From positions 1 to 52,756 of IMG/VR virus record IMGVR_UViG_3300018063_000016: a DNA stretch of 52,756 nucleotides; one strand, written 5' to 3'. Position 1 is the first letter of the stretch, and each line of letters starts with the position of its first letter. The notes below the pieces were generated by a model. It searched no databases. It was not told the DNA's origin and saw only the letters and a list, made by a program, of their open reading frames with translations. The translations under genes were made by a program, and so were the position numbers. Of the stretch, positions 49,664-52,756 are shown piece by piece. The DNA comes from a virus.

Positions 49664-50037
49664 AGCGCGTCCACGAGGGTCAGGCCCACGTGCCCGTCGA
49701 CGTAGTCCTTCTCGGTGATCGTGATGTGCGTGCCCTTGGGTAAGAACGGCAGATCGAGGACGCTGAACGCGCGCCGCTCCTGCAGGCACTCGCGCAGCGC
49801 ATCGCGCCGGATCTTGTCGACGCGCTTGGCCTCGGCAATCTCGCGCTGCACGTACGCGCGCGCCTTGGTCATCGTGCCCCGCGCCCACGCGCCGGCGGCT
49901 TCGGCGACCAAGACCAGCGCGGCGATCTCCTCCAAGTGCACGCGCGCGAACAGCTCGGACTCGTCGCGAAAGTGCTTGTCGTGGCCGTGCTCGGCGAAGT
50001 ACTCGAGCGTGGCGATGTGTTCGGCAACGGTGCTCAT
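49660..50037 (-). CDS. Hypothetical early protein (125 aa)
   Basis: A 125-residue protein with helical first two-thirds (VAEHIATLEYFAEHGHDKHF, EEIAALVLVAEAAGAWARGT, MTKARAYVQREIAEAKRV) and a short beta end (KGTHITITEKDYVDGHVGLT). The start overlaps the preceding stop as ATGA. No catalytic motif is visible. It belongs to the set of small early genes common in temperate phages without assigned roles. Confidence 0.65.
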   Translation of the reverse strand: MSTVAEHIATLEYFAEHGHDKHFRDESELFARVHLEEIAALVLVAEAAGAWARGTMTKARAYVQREIAEAKRVDKIRRDALRECLQERRAFSVLDLPFLPKGTHITITEKDYVDGHVGLTLVDAL

Positions 50038-50375
50038 CAGGGTTGCTCCTTCTCAATCTGCCGCTTGACCTCCTCGAGGCGTTTCACCCAGGCCTCGGGG
50101 CTGTCGAAGGTGTACCGGGTGCCGCCGTCGTGCATGTTCAGCAGGCTCGCGTAGTGCGACTGCAGCTTGACCGACTCGGCGAGCGCTTCGCGGCTGTTCC
50201 AGGCCTCGACGAGCCAGTGCGCGAGCTTGCCCGCGTACCCCGCCATGTGAATGACCATGGGACAGTCGCAGTGCAGCAGGTCGCCCTCCTCCTGCCACCC
50301 CGGCGGGATGACGATGTCGTAGCCCGTGACCTCGTCGTCGATGCGGTACGTTCTGATGATGGCGCGCTCGCTCAT
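50037..50375 (-). CDS. Hypothetical early protein (112 aa)
   Basis: A 112-residue protein with a beta start (IIRTYRIDDEVTGYDIVIPP), a HCDCP motif at 35-39, a middle helix (AGYAGKLAHWLVEAWNSREA) and a charged C-terminal helix (EAWVKRLEEVKRQIEKEQ). One CxC and His residues could bind metal. Start and stop overlap both neighbours. The family is not recognised. Confidence 0.65.
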   Translation of the reverse strand: MSERAIIRTYRIDDEVTGYDIVIPPGWQEEGDLLHCDCPMVIHMAGYAGKLAHWLVEAWNSREALAESVKLQSHYASLLNMHDGGTRYTFDSPEAWVKRLEEVKRQIEKEQP

Positions 50376-50737
50376 CGCTTGCTCCAGTCGTGGCGACGCC
50401 GGCGCTGCGGGGTGCGCTCGAGCGCTTCGCTGATGCGCGCCAGCGATTCGGCAGCGCGCGGGTTCTCCCGCACGAGCTGCTCGGCCTGGCGCACGTACTC
50501 GGCACGCACGTACTCGGCACCGCGGCACACGTGCGTCATGCCGGCGCGCTGCTCGTCGGTGATTTGCGAGTGGTTGATGCACTCGAAGTCGATCGTGCGC
50601 ATCAGCTTCTTGCCGTCCATGATCTGCACGGAGATGCACGTCGGCGGCGGCCAGTCGACGCCCACGTCCTTGCACGTGATGCGCTTGATGCCGAGCTCGC
50701 CAAAGTCAAACTGGCAGTAGTCGTCCTCGTACGTCAT
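50372..50737 (-). CDS. Hypothetical early protein (121 aa)
   Basis: A 121-residue protein. The first part is beta-rich (YCQFDFGELGIKRITCKDVG; CISVQIMDGKKLMRTIDFEC) and the second is a long charged helix (EQLVRENPRAAESLARISEA) with a basic end RTPQRRRRHDWSKR. It has several cysteines but no regular zinc spacing. The duplicated tract RAEYVR in AEYVRAEYVRQAE reflects a short direct repeat in the DNA. Function unknown. Confidence 0.65.
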   Translation of the reverse strand: MTYEDDYCQFDFGELGIKRITCKDVGVDWPPPTCISVQIMDGKKLMRTIDFECINHSQITDEQRAGMTHVCRGAEYVRAEYVRQAEQLVRENPRAAESLARISEALERTPQRRRRHDWSKR

Positions 50738-50922
50738 GACTGCACTCCCGCGCGCCGCAGCGCGTCGTTGAGCTTGTCGCGCAGCAGCACGATGTAGGCG
50801 TGATGCAGGCGCCCGCCGCTCAGGGCGTCGGCGAGCTTGGCCTGTAGCTCCGGGCGACTCAGCGCGCCGTTGCAGTGGCCGAGGTTGAGCAGCAGCCGCT
50901 CGAAGTCGTCGAAGTCGCTCAT
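50734..50922 (-). CDS. Small helical early protein (62 aa)
   Basis: A 62-residue helical protein: FDDFERLLLNLGHCNGALSR, LQAKLADALSGGRLHHAYIV and LLRDKLNDALRRAGVQS. ATGA overlaps occur at both ends. It has no motif suggesting a function. Its size and amphipathic helices would suit a protein-binding regulator. Confidence 0.6.
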   Translation of the reverse strand: MSDFDDFERLLLNLGHCNGALSRPELQAKLADALSGGRLHHAYIVLLRDKLNDALRRAGVQS

Positions 50923-51620
50923 GCTGCCCTCCGCATCGCCCCGGCGGGGCAGTCGGGGCACGCGATGAAGATGGGCGCGCCGCCCTCGCTGAACCCCGTC
51001 ATCACTTGGCCGACACCCTGGCACGTGCTGCAGGCCCCGTCGAACAGCGATTCGTTCTGCGACGACACGACGCCGCTGCCCTCGCCGGCGATCGCGGGCA
51101 CGGTCTGCACCGACTCGGCCGCCGGCGCGGCGTACAGCTCGCGCAGCATGACCTCGCGCGAATGCAGCATGCCCATGTGACCCATGATTTCGCGGTTGAC
51201 CTTGTTGGTGCCGATGCGCAGGGACCAGCGCGTGACGCCGTCGTTCAGGGGCTCGAAGCGCACGTTGTCGACCTTCAGCCCCTCGAGCGCGACTTGCCAC
51301 TCGTTGTCGACCCCGTAGACGATGTGCGCGCGCCAGTCGTGGACCTCGATGCCAAGGTGCATCTCGGTGACGACGCCGTTGCGCAGCTTGGGCCTGTCGA
51401 CGGCTTCGAGCCCCGGCAAGTCGCCCTGCCGCAGCGCGCCCGGCTCGGCGGGCTCGTACAGCATGTGCAGGATGCGGGGGTCGACGTCGTACAGCACCGT
51501 GTTCGGTACGTCGAACTCGAGCCCCGCGGACACAGCGGGTTCGCGCTGATCGCCGTGCTTCTCGCTGCGCACGGTCACGCTGGTGACGATGGCCCGTACG
51601 GGCTCGTAGATGCTGAACAT
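50919..51620 (-). CDS. Early protein with C-terminal zinc ribbon (233 aa)
   Basis: A 233-residue protein. Residues 1-165 are a mixed fold (FSIYEPVRAIVTSVTVRSEK; VLYDVDPRILHMLYEPAEPG; AHIVYGVDNEWQVALEGLKV; DGVTRWSLRIGTNKVN). The C-terminus has CSTCQGVG at 197-204 and CPDCPAG at 221-227, two CxxC pairs forming a zinc ribbon like those in DnaJ-type or DNA-binding phage proteins. It may contact nucleic acid through this ribbon. No enzymatic motif was identified. It is coupled to the following small gene. Confidence 0.65.
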   Translation of the reverse strand: MFSIYEPVRAIVTSVTVRSEKHGDQREPAVSAGLEFDVPNTVLYDVDPRILHMLYEPAEPGALRQGDLPGLEAVDRPKLRNGVVTEMHLGIEVHDWRAHIVYGVDNEWQVALEGLKVDNVRFEPLNDGVTRWSLRIGTNKVNREIMGHMGMLHSREVMLRELYAAPAAESVQTVPAIAGEGSGVVSSQNESLFDGACSTCQGVGQVMTGFSEGGAPIFIACPDCPAGAMRRAA

Positions 51621-51634
51621 TGGTTTCCTCGCTT

Positions 51635-52117
51635 TCAGTCGTGTGGGCCGAATGGGGTGTTGCCCCTGTCGCCCATGTAGCCGCGCACGCGCGGCGCCTG
51701 CTTGACCTTGCGCAACTCGGTGGCGAGCGCGGCGATGGTCTTGTCGCTCACGACGCCGCCGAGCAGCGCCTGCAGTACTTCCTCGGCGAGCTCGGCGCTC
51801 AGCGCGACGGTGCGCGGCCGTTCGGGCTCGCCCTCGATGAGCGGCCCTCCGTCGTGCACCGGGTAGCACGCGTACTTGCCGACCATGCGCCGGCGCTCCT
51901 CGAGCGAGAAGCCGTAGCTGTCGGGCGCCCACTGCAAGATGGGCTTGTCCTCGGCGCCGCCGACGAGCGCGATCTGCACGCAGAACTTCGGGCGGCCCGG
52001 GGGTGCCTTCGTGGCCGCGACGATCGCCGCGGTGACGCTGTCGAAGCCCGCAGCGCGCGCGACCTCGCGCATGTGCTCGTACAACTCCGCGTGGTGCTTG
52101 GTGCGGCCGAGGGTCAC
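51635..52117 (-). CDS. Hypothetical early protein (160 aa), GTG start
   Basis: A 160-residue protein read from GTG overlapping the upstream stop. It starts with a helical part (HAELYEHMREVARAAGFDSV), then FCVQIALVGGAEDKPILQWA, then SLEERRRMVGKYACYPVHDG, and ends with a helix-rich region (LAEEVLQALLGGVVSDKTIA) and a polar tail. No conserved catalytic motif is recognisable. It begins the group that contains the zinc-ribbon protein, 14 bases away. Confidence 0.6.
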   Translation of the reverse strand: MTLGRTKHHAELYEHMREVARAAGFDSVTAAIVAATKAPPGRPKFCVQIALVGGAEDKPILQWAPDSYGFSLEERRRMVGKYACYPVHDGGPLIEGEPERPRTVALSAELAEEVLQALLGGVVSDKTIAALATELRKVKQAPRVRGYMGDRGNTPFGPHD

Positions 52118-52326
52118 AGTTGCCCCCGCTCAAAGGACGCGCGAATCTCCTGCGCGCACTGCTCGAGGATCGCCGGCAGCCGGATCAAGTCCGGGCCGGT
52201 GCCCTGCACGGACATGCCGGTGCCGCGCACGCCGTCGAGCACGATCAAGATGACCGCGCGCGCCTTCGCTTCCTCGCGCACCGCGGTGCACACGTTGTCG
52301 TACTTGCCGGCTCCCATCGGCATCAC
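52114..52326 (-). CDS. Small conserved early protein (70 aa)
   Basis: A 70-residue protein with the pattern GAGKYDNVCTAVREEAKARA, VILIVLDGVRGTGMSVQGTG and LPAILEQCAQEIRASFERG. Proteins with this VLDGxxGxGxSxQ signature are common as uncharacterised small genes in temperate phage early regions. The second of two adjacent ATG codons could be the actual start. It is overlapped by both neighbours. Confidence 0.7.
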   Translation of the reverse strand: MMPMGAGKYDNVCTAVREEAKARAVILIVLDGVRGTGMSVQGTGPDLIRLPAILEQCAQEIRASFERGQL

Positions 52327-52754
52327 GCGCCCCCCTTGGGCTTGATCGCCACTTCTGCGGCAACCTTGTCGAGCAGGTGCGCAAGCTCACGCAGCCCGGC
52401 CTTGGTCGCAATCGATCCGTGCGCGAACGAGTCGTCGATGAGCGGCAAACAGCCATCGGCGAAAGCGACGCGTTGCCAACGCGTTCTCGTCCAGTCGTGC
52501 ACGCCGATGCTGCGCAGCCGCTCCTCGTCGAACACCACGCCCTCAAATTCCTCATAGCCCCGGTCCACGAGGTACCACCGACCATCCGGCCAGCGTTGAA
52601 GGTTGCGCTCGAAGACGTACGGACGCCGGCGGCCAAGCAAAGCGACCATCGGACGGGCGACGGCCAGCGGCGCGTGCGACAGCAGCAGCAGCGCGCGGCT
52701 CCATCGCACCAGCTCGATCTTCGACTCCCTGGTCGCGCATTCGCGCGGCGACAT
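52323..52754 (-). CDS. Hypothetical early protein at right edge (143 aa), may be partial
   Basis: A 143-residue frame whose ATG lies two bases from the window end, so the true start may be further upstream. Blocks include SKIELVRWSRALLLLSHAPL, RRRPYVFERNLQRWPDGRWY, LVDRGYEEFEGVVFDEERLR and AGLRELAHLLDKVAAEVAIK. It is mainly alpha/beta with no motif. Its stop overlaps the next ATG. Confidence 0.55.
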   Translation of the reverse strand: MSPRECATRESKIELVRWSRALLLLSHAPLAVARPMVALLGRRRPYVFERNLQRWPDGRWYLVDRGYEEFEGVVFDEERLRSIGVHDWTRTRWQRVAFADGCLPLIDDSFAHGSIATKAGLRELAHLLDKVAAEVAIKPKGGA

Positions 52755-52756
52755 GC

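Noticed and set aside
1-52756. CRISPR arrays, rRNA genes or insertion sequences
   Set aside because: No regularly spaced repeats, rRNA sequence or transposase motifs were seen.

Overview
This 52.8 kb window is a GC-rich segment of a temperate tailed phage (probably podovirus-like) in its non-integrated form. It is dense with genes joined by ATGA, GTGA or TGATG overlaps. It carries terminase, P22-type portal, scaffold and capsid genes, a lysis cassette and a tyrosine integrase. No tape-measure, tail-tube, sheath or baseplate gene is visible, which argues for a short tail. The 3' end of a tRNA-Ser(CGA), from the anticodon loop to CCA, lies between the lysis cassette and integrase with phage genes on both sides. 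That is the arrangement of an attP site, not of attL or attR. The GC content suggests a high-GC proteobacterium, perhaps a Burkholderiales host, but the genus cannot be read from the sequence.

Layout: 0.2-7.2 kb (+) holds small unknown proteins, two tandem paralogous virion-type proteins, a repeat protein and small accessory proteins. 7.3-11.7 kb (+) holds terminase small and large subunits and portal. 11.7-14.9 kb (+) holds a free-standing HNH endonuclease, small head-region proteins, an HslV/proteasome-like Ntn hydrolase, two tiny membrane-associated proteins and the scaffold. 15.1-19.0 kb (+) holds the major capsid protein (followed by a strong terminator), a decoration-like protein, head-tail connector and a neck/stabilisation-type protein. 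19.1-29.6 kb (+) holds repeat-rich and coiled-coil virion proteins. 29.6-42.3 kb (+) is one 4231-codon gene for a DarB-like polyvalent protein: N-terminal FDDLIP repeats, pyrophosphatase-like domain, N6-adenine methylase, DEAH helicase, HEVLGH zincin-like domain, PLxRFG motif. 42.3-45.6 kb (+) holds small genes and the lysis module (holin candidate, GH19 endolysin, Rz/Rz1). 45.5-52.8 kb (-) holds integrase, an excisionase-like HTH protein and an operon of small early genes, several of them cysteine-rich.

How they work together: terminase packages DNA through the portal into a capsid built on the scaffold. The Ntn hydrolase may act in head assembly, since no classical prohead protease is seen. 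The giant protein is probably carried in the virion and ejected, as proposed for DarB-type proteins that protect incoming DNA from restriction. Holin, GH19 enzyme and spanins lyse the cell. Integrase recombines attP into a host tRNA-Ser gene and restores its 3' end.

Most unusual feature: three separate ORFs (64, 164 and 122 codons; one is an HNH endonuclease) lie wholly inside linker regions of the giant gene, all in the same +1 frame. Codon third positions show that the nested frame, not the giant frame, is the selected one in the 64- and 122-codon stretches. Because most nested codons end in G or C, giant-frame codons there start with G or C and cannot be stops. The giant gene therefore stays open across what look like inserted genes. 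No DNA polymerase, primase, replicative helicase or repressor is visible, so part of the phage genome probably lies outside the window.
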